This document shows positions 1-6,283 of a DNA stretch of 10,133 nt, piece after piece; the stretch's first letter is position 1, and each line of letters opens with the position of its first letter. A program made the position numbers and the translations under genes. The notes below the pieces were generated by a model. It did no database searches, was not told the origin of the DNA, and saw nothing but the letters and a program-made list of their open reading frames with translations. Source of the DNA: an uncultured Roseovarius sp. (GTDB lineage: Bacteria > Pseudomonadota > Alphaproteobacteria > Rhodobacterales > Rhodobacteraceae); contig CAJXKX010000036.1 in assembly GCA_913055965.1 (NCBI GenBank), positions 1-10,133 on the forward strand, read 5' to 3'.

Positions 1-68
1 CACCCGTGCGCTGGGCCGACGTCGCCGCCTATTTCGGCGACGATCCGTTCGCGCCTGCCGCGCCGTAA
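1..68 (+). CDS. C-terminal end of an unidentified protein (partial)
   Basis: An open frame enters from the left edge (first full codon at position 3) and ends at a TAA at 66-68. It gives the 21-residue tail PVRWADVAAYFGDDPFAPAAP. Strong G/C at third codon positions and a stop nine bases before the stop of the convergent gene at 78 make it a plausible real gene end. The tail is too short to assign a family. It converges on the flavoprotein half of the chimeric gene, with no room for a hairpin terminator between them. Confidence 0.5.
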   Translation, partial: PVRWADVAAYFGDDPFAPAAP

Positions 69-77
69 CGCAGGCGA

Positions 78-1631
78 TCAGTTGGCCGCGCGCCGCGCCG
101 CCGCCGCATGCATCGCGGCGCGGTAGCCGAATACCATTCCCGGGCCCAGCGTCGTGCCGGGTCCCGGATAGGTTCCCGCCATGACGGAGGCCATGTCGTT
201 TCCGCAGGCATAGAGGCCGGGAATGGACTGTCCGTCTCCGTTCACGACCTCGGCCGAGGCCGTCGTCGACAGGCCGATGCTGCAGGCGATCTCCGCCGGC
301 CAGACCGCGACGGCGACGAAGGGCGGCGTGCCGATGGGGCCGAGACAGGGATTGGGACCCGCCTCCGGGTCGCCGTTGAACCGGTTCAGCTCCAGGTCGC
401 CCTTACCGAAATCCGGATCGCTGCCCTCGGCCGCGAAGCGGTTGTGACGGTCCACCGTATCCCGAAGCCCATCCGCATCGATCCCGAGCGCGCGCGCCAG
501 ACCGTCCAGCGTCTCGGCGACGGTGGCGTACCCGGACTCCGCATGCGGCCGCAGGTCGGTCGTCCCCGGATAAATCACGCCGATCCCGTACTTCTTCACG
601 AACGCCGCATCGCAGACCAGCCATGCCGGCATCGTGGGCACCGTTTCGTGCGACCGGTACATCGCTTCGACAAAGTCGTGATAGGACAAACCCTCGTTCA
701 CGAACCGGCGGCCCGCGGAATTCACCGCAATCAGGCCAGGCTTGGCGCGGTCGAGCGACAGGTGGGGAAACAGGCCCGTGCTCCCGTCCTTGTGCCGGGT
801 GACGGATACCGGCGACCACAGGCCGCCGCTCTCGTTGCCGTCTGCCTCCAGCCGCGCGCCCACCGCCTCGGCCGTCACCGCCTCGCGGGTCTGCACCGTG
901 AGGTCGATGGCCGACACCGAGGCCACCGGCACCCGCACCGCCCGCGCCTCGATGCGCCCCGCGAGGCCCGGCAGCACCAGCCCCGTCAGGCGCTGCGCGC
1001 TCGTCGTCGTCGGCACCATCGACAGAGCCGCGGCGCGGCTGCGCTCGGGCGCGCCGCGCGGCTTGTCCACCGTGGGCTGGCTGCCGGTATAGCAATGCAC
1101 CGTCGTCATCTGCCCGCTTTCGATACCGTACGCCTCGTCCAGCAGGCGCGCCAGCGGGGCCAGCGCGTTGGTGGTGCAGGATGCGTTCGACACGATCCGC
1201 TGCCCCGCGAGCGCCCCTTCGTTCGCGCCCAGAACCACGGTGATGTCGGCCTCCTCCGACGGGCCCGAGACCAGCCCCATCCGCGCCCCCGCCGCAAGGC
1301 CCCGCTCGGCCACCGCGCGCGCGCCCGCCATGCCGGTGCAGTCGAGCACCACATCGACGCCCGACAGATCGAGATCGCTCAGGTCGCGCGCCGCGTGGAA
1401 CGGGATCGCGCGCCCGTCCACCACCAGCGCCGCCCCCTCCCGCGTCACCGTGCCGGGCCAGGGGCCGAACACGCTGTCATACTGGAACAGGTAGGCGCAG
1501 GTCTCCAGAGGCTCGATCTCGTTGATGCAGGCGAGCTCGAAATCGGCCCCGTCGCGCATCAGGATGCGCAGGATCGTGCGGCCGATCCGCCCGAAGCCGT
1601 TGATGGCGATACGCAGGGGCTGTTGGGTCAT
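78..1631 (-). CDS. Chimeric protein: GAPDH N-terminal part fused to the C-terminal half of a flavoprotein dehydrogenase
   Basis: The protein has 517 residues from the ATG at 1631, which has GGGAG six bases upstream (1638-1642); an in-frame TTG at 1649 would contain that site and is unlikely. Residues 1 to ~260 are glyceraldehyde-3-phosphate dehydrogenase: the Rossmann start INGFGRIGR (10-18), the active-site block SNASCTTNALAP with Cys152, catalytic His179 in TTVHCYTGSQP, and phosphate-site Arg233 in RAVRVPVASVSAIDL. GAPDH normally continues to about 330 residues; here it stops before the C-terminal helix. From ~265 the sequence is the second half of an FAD-dependent fumarate-reductase/3-ketosteroid-dehydrogenase-type protein: GLFPHLSLDRAKPGLIAVN (286-304), GRRFVNEG, SYHDFVEAM, and the FAD-contacting tail ending PGTTLGPGMVFGYRAAMHA. 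The flavoprotein's own GxGxxG domain is absent. Either half alone is probably inactive; whether the fusion is made or works is unknown. A/T-ending codons are 18/264 in the GAPDH half and 38/253 in the flavoprotein half by hand count. Confidence 0.85.
   Translation of the reverse strand: MTQQPLRIAINGFGRIGRTILRILMRDGADFELACINEIEPLETCAYLFQYDSVFGPWPGTVTREGAALVVDGRAIPFHAARDLSDLDLSGVDVVLDCTGMAGARAVAERGLAAGARMGLVSGPSEEADITVVLGANEGALAGQRIVSNASCTTNALAPLARLLDEAYGIESGQMTTVHCYTGSQPTVDKPRGAPERSRAAALSMVPTTTSAQRLTGLVLPGLAGRIEARAVRVPVASVSAIDLTVQTREAVTAEAVGARLEADGNESGGLWSPVSVTRHKDGSTGLFPHLSLDRAKPGLIAVNSAGRRFVNEGLSYHDFVEAMYRSHETVPTMPAWLVCDAAFVKKYGIGVIYPGTTDLRPHAESGYATVAETLDGLARALGIDADGLRDTVDRHNRFAAEGSDPDFGKGDLELNRFNGDPEAGPNPCLGPIGTPPFVAVAVWPAEIACSIGLSTTASAEVVNGDGQSIPGLYACGNDMASVMAGTYPGPGTTLGPGMVFGYRAAMHAAAARRAAN
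825..865 (-). other. Fusion junction GAPDH / flavoprotein
   Basis: GAPDH similarity fades after the TREAVTAEAVGARL stretch and flavoprotein similarity begins at about GNESGGLWSPVSV. The join therefore lies around residues 257-268 of the chimeric protein. The frame is kept and there is no stop. The exact base needs alignment to both parent families. The adjoining codon composition differs between the two sides. Confidence 0.6.
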
Positions 1632-1637
1632 GACGGT

Positions 1638-1642
1638 CTCCC
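1638..1642 (-). promoter_or_regulatory. Shine-Dalgarno site deciding the chimeric gene's start
   Basis: On the minus strand GGGAG lies six bases before the ATG at 1631. It falls inside the longer frame that could begin with TTG at 1649, so the ATG is the better start. Confidence 0.65.
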
Positions 1643-1651
1643 GGGGCAAAG

Positions 1652-1666
1652 GTCAGCGAGCCTGAC
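1652..1666. promoter_or_regulatory. Inverted repeat in the 5' region of the GAPDH chimera
   Basis: GTCAG and CTGAC are separated by five bases, 21-35 bases upstream of the ATG at 1631. The position suits an operator or a small leader hairpin. The arms are only 5 bp, so chance is a real alternative. Confidence 0.25.
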
Positions 1667-1706
1667 ATTGTCGCAGGCCGGGCGGCTTGGCCAGAGGTGA
1701 AACAGA

Positions 1707-1718
1707 ATTTGATCAAAT
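1707..1718. promoter_or_regulatory. 12-bp perfect AT-rich palindrome, candidate operator
   Basis: ATTTGATCAAAT is a perfect palindrome in an otherwise G+C-rich region. It overlaps the stop codon of the sulfotransferase gene (1713-1715) and lies 76-87 bases upstream of the GAPDH chimera start. A dyad of this composition before a metabolic gene could bind a dimeric regulator. No specific regulator can be named. Confidence 0.3.
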
Positions 1719-2378
1719 CGCTCCGCCCGCGTCGAAGCGGTATCCGAAACGCGCGATGTCCTCGGCGGCGATCTCCGCGACGATGGCGGCGGTCTCGTCG
1801 CTGTAATATCGTCGGTAGTCGCCCCGCGCCGAGGCGTTGAGATGCGGCAGGTCGAGGCGAAAGCCGAGATGATCCCAGAGCGGCGCGGCGTCGGCCTCGA
1901 TCGCCTCGAGCCGGATGAAGAGCCGCGCACGTTCGCGCCCGTCGGCGGCGGTCATGTAGTGGCGCGCGGGCGCGGCGGCCCAGGCCGCGCGCGTTTCGGG
2001 CGCGGCGACGAAGCCCTCGAAATCAAGCGTTTGCGCCAGCCGCACCGCCGGGTGATCGAAGGTTTGCGCGCGCGCCCAGGCGTGGTAGCTCACCATCCGG
2101 TCCCACGGGTTGCGCACCAGCGTCACGGTGAACATCTCCGCGATCTCGGGCGGCGACAGCAGCCCGTCGATATCCGCGAGCGTCGCATGCTTCCACAGCC
2201 GCCCCCGCGCCTGCCCGCGCAGCCGCGCCACCCGCCCGCGCCGCCGCCGCGCCTTGGGCGTGTCTCCGATCAGGATATCCGAGGCCGTCGCGCGCCCCTC
2301 CAGCGCCTGCGCCAGCGAGGTGCCCCCGGTTTTGGGGATGTGCACGAAGATATAGCCACGGTCGCGCGAGAGGATCAT
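1713..2378 (-). CDS. Sulfotransferase family protein
   Basis: A 221-residue protein of the P-loop-like sulfotransferase superfamily, which transfers the sulfuryl group from PAPS to a hydroxyl or amine acceptor. The 5'-phosphosulfate loop is at residues 14-21 (IPKTGGTS, after GYIFVH). The 3'-phosphate-binding block is at 87-99 (LVRNPWDRMVSYH), with Arg89 and Ser97 in the usual places. The length fits the small bacterial 'sulfotransferase family 2' proteins, often linked to polysaccharide or other surface-glycan modification; the acceptor cannot be predicted. There is an Arg-rich linker at 43-60. No strong Shine-Dalgarno site precedes the ATG. It sits 77 bases after the Hint-protein gene and 81 bases before the GAPDH chimera on the same strand, so co-transcription is possible. 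It appears intact. Confidence 0.85.
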   Translation of the reverse strand: MILSRDRGYIFVHIPKTGGTSLAQALEGRATASDILIGDTPKARRRRGRVARLRGQARGRLWKHATLADIDGLLSPPEIAEMFTVTLVRNPWDRMVSYHAWARAQTFDHPAVRLAQTLDFEGFVAAPETRAAWAAAPARHYMTAADGRERARLFIRLEAIEADAAPLWDHLGFRLDLPHLNASARGDYRRYYSDETAAIVAEIAAEDIARFGYRFDAGGAI

Positions 2379-2455
2379 GGCTACAGTCTAGCCTGCGGCG
2401 GGGCGGCAGGAAACGGGTCCTGCGCGTCTGAGGAGCCGGGGCGCGGGCGGGCAGT

Positions 2456-4084
2456 CTAGCGCATCACGCCCCCTCCCGCAGCACCCTGCGCCGCCGGTCG
2501 GCCCCTTGGGCGGATCGCGGACAGAAGCCCCGCCTCGTGGCGGCGCAGCACGCGTCGGGCCGCGGGGCCATAGCGCGCCGGGCCGACCCCTTCGAACAGC
2601 GCCGGGAACAGGCGGCGCAACTCCGCCTCGGCCCCGGCGTCGAACCCTGTCATCGTTTCCGGGCCGGGGTGGTAGCTCTCGCTCCAGAGCCCGGCCCCGC
2701 GCACGATCTCGTGGCGGCCGAAGAGCAGATGCACATAGCGCAGGGCCCGCCCGTCCTCGCGCCGGTCGATGCCCGCCCGCCCGGTCAGGTCGCGCGCCCG
2801 GACCAAGACCTCGGCCTCGGCGAACATGAGTTCCGCCGCCGGATCCGCGATCAGTACCCGGTGATTGGGCGACAGTTCCAGGCCCGCGTGCCCCCCGAGC
2901 GCGCCCGCCGCGAGGCGCACCGGCGCGTCCGCCCCCGCCGCGCGCCGGGTGCTCACCCCGACCCAGCGCAGCGGCTGCGGCCCGTGATCGCGGGTCAGCA
3001 CCATATCGCCCACGCGCAGCGCCTCGACCGGCACGGCCCCATGGACGGTGTCGATCGGCGTTCCGGCCACGAAACAGGGCGTCGTGGTCAGCGTGACGAA
3101 GCCGATATCGGTGTTTCCGCTCTGGTCGCTCACCTCGTAGGAAAAGGTGCTCTCACCCGGTGCCGCCCCGCTTGCGGCAAGCGTGATCCCGGTGGCCGTG
3201 AGCGTGATCGCCTCGCCCGTCGGCAACACCACGGTGTCGCCCACCTCCACCGGCTGGTTGTTGATCGCGGTGATGCGGAGCGTGCCGCCCGCCGCGCTGG
3301 TGTCATTGGCCAGAAGATCGGCCTCCACCTCCTCTCCGGGTCGCGCCGCGATCGCGTCGTCGCCCGCGACAAGCGCGGTCTGCACCGAATTCCCGGCGAT
3401 CAGCAGGTTGCTGTCATAGGCGCGGTCACCGCCATCGGCGATGCCGATGCGGATCGTGTTGACCTCGCCGGGATTGACGGGCGCCTTGAGCGTGAGCGTG
3501 ACGGTAAAGCCGTCCATCTCGGTGTTGTAGGTCTCGCCGCTCGCGGGATTGTCGATGTAGAGGTTGGAATTGCTCTCGTCATTGATGTTGTTGATGGTGA
3601 TGTCGCCGCTGCCCACGGTCAGTTCGGCCTGCACGCCATTGACCCAGACCCCCACCGCGTCGTTGAAGCCCGAATCGACATATTCGAGATATTCCTCCGA
3701 CGAGAACACCACCTGCATGGTCAGGGTGCTGCCTTCGGGCACGAACTCGGCCTCGAATATGGCGGCATCGAACGTGGCCTGCCCGGAAATCGCGCTCAGC
3801 CCGGCATCGCCCGCGGTGAAATTGGCCGTCGAGGTGCCCGAAGAGGTGTTGGCATCGCCCGAAGCGTTGGTGATGTCTGACGCGCGGCCCGTGGACAGGA
3901 TCACGCCGCTGTCCGAGGGGGTGACGCCCGGCGCGATGCTGTCGCCCTGCGAATAGAGGCCCGAGGCGTGCCCCGCCCCTTGGTAGCTGGCCCCGGTCAC
4001 GGTGATCCCGGTGCCAAACATGGCATGCGCCATGTCCATCGCCGAGGCGGATGTGTCGATCGGCAATTCGGATGCGGTGGTCAT
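2456..4084 (-). CDS. Choice-of-anchor L / Hint-domain protein, probably exported
   Basis: A 542-residue protein with three parts. Residues ~15-235 form a choice-of-anchor L domain: MFGTGITVTGASYQG, a 'GVILSTG' turn at 60-66, and the hallmark FSSEEYLEYVDSGFNDAVGVWVNG region at ~127-150. Residues ~240-335 look like an Ig-like/cadherin-like beta domain (DDAIAARPGEEVEADLLANDT onward). Residues ~336-475 are a Hint_2 domain: PCFVAGTPI with candidate nucleophile Cys337, VEALRVGDMVLTRD, ELSPNHRVLI with His408, and HLLFGRHEIV...GLWSESYHPG. A basic, low-complexity tail follows. Hint domains of this type are common in Rhodobacteraceae surface or secreted proteins. No Sec signal peptide or RTX repeat is visible, so the export route is unknown. 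The ATG at 4084 is chosen because AGGAGG lies five bases upstream; a longer frame to 4105 would contain that site. Confidence 0.85.
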   Translation of the reverse strand: MTTASELPIDTSASAMDMAHAMFGTGITVTGASYQGAGHASGLYSQGDSIAPGVTPSDSGVILSTGRASDITNASGDANTSSGTSTANFTAGDAGLSAISGQATFDAAIFEAEFVPEGSTLTMQVVFSSEEYLEYVDSGFNDAVGVWVNGVQAELTVGSGDITINNINDESNSNLYIDNPASGETYNTEMDGFTVTLTLKAPVNPGEVNTIRIGIADGGDRAYDSNLLIAGNSVQTALVAGDDAIAARPGEEVEADLLANDTSAAGGTLRITAINNQPVEVGDTVVLPTGEAITLTATGITLAASGAAPGESTFSYEVSDQSGNTDIGFVTLTTTPCFVAGTPIDTVHGAVPVEALRVGDMVLTRDHGPQPLRWVGVSTRRAAGADAPVRLAAGALGGHAGLELSPNHRVLIADPAAELMFAEAEVLVRARDLTGRAGIDRREDGRALRYVHLLFGRHEIVRGAGLWSESYHPGPETMTGFDAGAEAELRRLFPALFEGVGPARYGPAARRVLRRHEAGLLSAIRPRGRPAAQGAAGGGVMR

Positions 4085-4089
4085 GCGCC

Positions 4090-4095
4090 CCTCCT
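4090..4095 (-). promoter_or_regulatory. Strong Shine-Dalgarno site of the Hint-protein gene
   Basis: A perfect AGGAGG on the minus strand, five bases before the ATG at 4084. It rules out the upstream in-frame start at 4105. Confidence 0.8.
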
Positions 4096-4184
4096 GTCGG
4101 GCCACTTTCCCCGCCGCAGGTCAACGCCGGCTTAACGCCGCCTGGAAAATGCGTCGAATTCTCCACATCGCCGGGCGCGGCCCG

Positions 4185-4212
4185 CTTGCAGCCCCGCCGC
4201 CCGCCCCCATAT
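4185..4212 (+). promoter_or_regulatory. Candidate sigma-32 (RpoH) heat-shock promoter of htpX
   Basis: CTTGCAG (4185-4191) is followed after 13 bases by CCCCATAT (4205-4212). The E. coli sigma-32 consensus is CTTGAAA, 11-16 bases, CCCCATnT, so the -10 matches fully and the -35 at five of seven positions. Transcription would start near 4219-4220, just before the Shine-Dalgarno site of htpX, a classical heat-shock gene. Caution: the region is C-rich, so a CCCC run can arise by chance, and alphaproteobacterial RpoH motifs differ somewhat. Confidence 0.5.
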
Positions 4213-4237
4213 CACCTTCGGGAAAACGGAGGCATGG

Positions 4238-5101
4238 ATGAACGGATACCTGCGCACGGCGGTGCTGATGGCCGCGATGACCGCCCTGTTCCTCGGTCTC
4301 GGGGCGCTCCTGGGCGGTATGGGCGGGGCGCTGATCGCACTGGTCATCGCGGTGGCGATGAACGCGTATAGCTGGTGGAATTCCGACAAGATGGTGCTGC
4401 GCATGCACGGCGCGCGCCCCGCCTCGGGGCCCGAGGGCGATGCGCTCGCGCGGATGGTGCACGACATGGCCGACCGCGCGGGCATGCCGCGCCCGGCGGT
4501 CTATATCCTCGACAACGATCAGCCCAACGCCTTCGCCACCGGCCGGAACCCCGAAAACGCCGCCGTCGCCGCCACCACGGGCCTGTTGCGGCACCTCGGC
4601 CGCGACGAGATCGCGGCGGTGATGGCGCATGAGCTGGCTCATATCCGCAACCACGACACCACCATCATGACGATCACCGCCACCTTCGCGGGGGCGATCT
4701 CGATGCTGGCCAATTTCGCGCTGTTCTTCGGCGGCAACCGCAACAATCCTCTGGGCCTGATCGGCACGCTGGCGCTGATGATCCTGGCACCGCTCGGCGC
4801 GGCGCTGGTGCAGATGGCGATCAGCCGGGGCCGCGAATACGAGGCCGACCGCACGGGGGCCGAGATTTGCGGCAACCCGCTCTGGCTCGCCTCGGCGCTG
4901 GGGAAAATCTCGGGGCTCGCCGCGCGGATCGACAACGACGCGGCCGAGCGCAACCCGGCGACCGCGCACATGTTCATCGTCAACCCGCTGCACGCCCATG
5001 CGCGCGACCGGCTCTTCTCGACCCATCCGTCAGCGGAAAACCGCATCGCAGCGCTGCGCGAGATGGCCGGTCAGGCCCGCCCGCGCGGCCCCTGGGCGTG
5101 A
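4238..5101 (+). CDS. htpX: Membrane zinc metalloprotease HtpX (peptidase M48)
   Basis: A 287-residue inner-membrane protease of the M48B family that degrades misfolded membrane proteins, with its active site on the cytoplasmic side. Two N-terminal hydrophobic segments span ~5-42. The zinc motif HELAH is at 131-135, with catalytic Glu132. The ExxxD motif in SRGREYEADRTGAE (E200/D204) supplies the third zinc ligand. Two further hydrophobic stretches lie at ~142-165 and ~174-195. The conserved tail region MFIVNPL...RLFSTHPSAENRI is present. Length is normal for HtpX. The ATG at 4238 is used because GGAGG (4228-4232) is five bases upstream; an ATG at 4234 is out of frame. It is divergent from the Hint-protein gene (153-bp gap) and convergent with the YHS gene, whose stop lies nine bases beyond. 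Confidence 0.95.
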   Translation: MNGYLRTAVLMAAMTALFLGLGALLGGMGGALIALVIAVAMNAYSWWNSDKMVLRMHGARPASGPEGDALARMVHDMADRAGMPRPAVYILDNDQPNAFATGRNPENAAVAATTGLLRHLGRDEIAAVMAHELAHIRNHDTTIMTITATFAGAISMLANFALFFGGNRNNPLGLIGTLALMILAPLGAALVQMAISRGREYEADRTGAEICGNPLWLASALGKISGLAARIDNDAAERNPATAHMFIVNPLHAHARDRLFSTHPSAENRIAALREMAGQARPRGPWA

Positions 5102-5110
5102 GCCCGGCGC

Positions 5111-5608
5111 TTACGATCCTGCCTTCAATATCTCGGGCCAGCGGGCATCGCCCGCCGCGATGAAGCCGGGGATGTCCTTCTGCCAGCGCGCCTCGATCTC
5201 GTCGTTATAGTTGAGGTAGAGCTTGCCATCCACGATGGCCCAGTTGTCGGGCTGCGTGGAATAGAGCTTGCCCTTCTCCGCCACCGCCCAGGCGCAGAAG
5301 CCGCCGTATTGCGGGGCGTAGGCCGCCGGGTCTTCGGCAAAGGCGCTGCGGTTGTCGGCGCTGGCGAACTGCCAGGTCGCGCCGTTCCACTCGAGGCTGT
5401 GCGCCTCGGTGCCCGGCACGGCGCGGCCTTCGGTGAAATACGCCACCGGATCGGTGCCGCGGATCGCCACGCCGCCCGGCGCGTAGACCGGCGCGGTCGC
5501 CTGTTCCTCGAAGCCGCCGAGATACCGCTGGCCCGCCACCGCCGCGAGCGCCACCGCGCCCGCGAGCCCTGCCACCAGGAAAATCCGCCGTCCTATCGTC
5601 TGAGCCAC
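5111..5608 (-). CDS. YHS domain-containing periplasmic protein with a twin-arginine-like signal
   Basis: A 165-residue protein starting at GTG (5608), chosen because a perfect AAGGAGG lies five bases upstream (5614-5620); the frame stays open beyond this but has no better start. The N-terminus GRRIFLVAGLAGAVALAAVAG fits a Tat signal (RRxFL, residues 7-11) followed by a hydrophobic core, or possibly an uncleaved anchor. The YHS domain covers ~45-110: GVAIRGTDPVAYFTEGRAVPG, WQFASADNRSAFAEDPAAYAPQYGGFCAWAVA. The YHS fold occurs in metal-handling and redox proteins; no ligand is proven for this stand-alone family. The tail LYLNYNDEIEARWQKDIPGFIAAGDARWPEI is typical of alphaproteobacterial members. 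If the Tat signal is real, the protein may be exported folded, possibly with a cofactor. Confidence 0.85.
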   Translation of the reverse strand: MAQTIGRRIFLVAGLAGAVALAAVAGQRYLGGFEEQATAPVYAPGGVAIRGTDPVAYFTEGRAVPGTEAHSLEWNGATWQFASADNRSAFAEDPAAYAPQYGGFCAWAVAEKGKLYSTQPDNWAIVDGKLYLNYNDEIEARWQKDIPGFIAAGDARWPEILKAGS

Positions 5609-5613
5609 GATAT

Positions 5614-5620
5614 CCTCCTT
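5614..5620 (-). promoter_or_regulatory. Shine-Dalgarno site that fixes a GTG start
   Basis: A perfect AAGGAGG on the minus strand, five bases before GTG at 5608. It decides the GTG start of the YHS protein. Confidence 0.8.
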
Positions 5621-5721
5621 CGCGCTGCCTGTGCGGATCAGATGGGGGCTGCGCGCTGAAATCCAAATCACGAAATCGCGGGATCGCGGGGCACGCGCGC
5701 GCCTGCGATGCCTCGCCGCCA

Positions 5722-5751
5722 TTGCAATCCTGCCAAGAAAGCCCGTAGAAC
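5722..5751 (+). promoter_or_regulatory. Candidate housekeeping promoter of the thioesterase gene
   Basis: TTGCAA (5722-5727), an 18-base spacer, then TAGAAC (5746-5751); each hexamer matches the sigma-70 consensus at four of six positions. A start near 5758 would give a leader of about 26 bases. It lies in the 175-bp divergent gap between the YHS and thioesterase genes. It was found by eye only. Confidence 0.3.
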
Positions 5752-5783
5752 GCACCCGCCCCCGGTTTCGAAAGGTCCGCCCC

Positions 5784-6266
5784 ATGTCCGATGCCCAGCC
5801 CTTCATGTCCAGCTACCACCCCGTCGAGGAGGGCTGGATCGACTATAACGGCCACATGAACATGGGCTATTACACCGTGATGATGGATCGCTGCGCGGAC
5901 GAGGCATTTGCCGGGATGGGCTTCGGCCCGGATTACGTGACCGAGCGCGGCCTCACGACCTATACCGCCGAGTTCCACATCCGCTACCTGCGCGAGGTCA
6001 AGCTGGGCGACCGGCTGCGCAGCAGCTTCTACCTGCTCGACCATGACGAAAAGCGCTTTCACTTCTTCCAGGAACTGTTCCACGAAGAGGGCTGGTGCGC
6101 GGCCACCGGCGAAAGCCTGACGCTGCATGTCGATCTCTCCGGGCCGCGCGTTGTGCCGATGCCCGGGGATATCGCCGCCCGCGTGGCGGACATGGCGCGC
6201 GCCCATGCCGCCCTGCCCCGGCCCGAGGGCGTGGGCAGCCGCATCGGCATCCGCCGCAAGGGCTGA
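5784..6266 (+). CDS. Acyl-CoA thioesterase of the 4HBT hot-dog fold family
   Basis: A 160-residue single hot-dog domain protein, the usual length for 4-hydroxybenzoyl-CoA-thioesterase-like enzymes, which hydrolyse acyl-CoA to free acid and CoA. The family signature is at residues 16-35: EGWIDYNGHMNMGYYTVMMD, with Asp20 in the position of the 4HBT catalytic aspartate and Asn22-Gly-His24-Met following. The core strands YTAEFHIRYLREVKLGDRLR (60-79), FHFFQELFHEEGWCAATGESLTLHVDL and a helix ending MARAHAALP complete the fold. The DYNGHM block and overall layout recall thioesterases linked to carnitine/betainyl-CoA metabolism, but no carnitine genes are nearby, so the substrate is open. The ATG at 5784 is preceded by AAAGG. 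It converges on the DUF2125 gene with a 17-bp gap. Confidence 0.85.
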   Translation: MSDAQPFMSSYHPVEEGWIDYNGHMNMGYYTVMMDRCADEAFAGMGFGPDYVTERGLTTYTAEFHIRYLREVKLGDRLRSSFYLLDHDEKRFHFFQELFHEEGWCAATGESLTLHVDLSGPRVVPMPGDIAARVADMARAHAALPRPEGVGSRIGIRRKG

Positions 6267-6283
6267 GCCCGGGCGCGCGCCGG

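Noticed and set aside
108..1700. 530-codon open frame on the plus strand opposite the GAPDH chimera
   Set aside because: Arg/His/Ala-rich sequence with no family motif, no Shine-Dalgarno site, and an exact shadow of the real gene in G+C-rich DNA.
2406..2423. Hairpin GCAGGA/TCCTGC between the Hint and sulfotransferase genes as a terminator
   Set aside because: Only a 6-bp stem and no T tract on the minus strand, so it is more likely chance in G+C-rich DNA.
2537..3880. 447-codon plus-strand open frame opposite the Hint-protein gene
   Set aside because: Shadow frame: Arg/Asp/Gly-rich composition with no motif, while the minus-strand frame has clear domains and a perfect ribosome binding site.
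4121..5026. 301-codon minus-strand open frame opposite htpX
   Set aside because: htpX has its zinc motif, membrane segments and ribosome binding site; the opposite frame is a low-complexity Arg/His/Gly-rich shadow.
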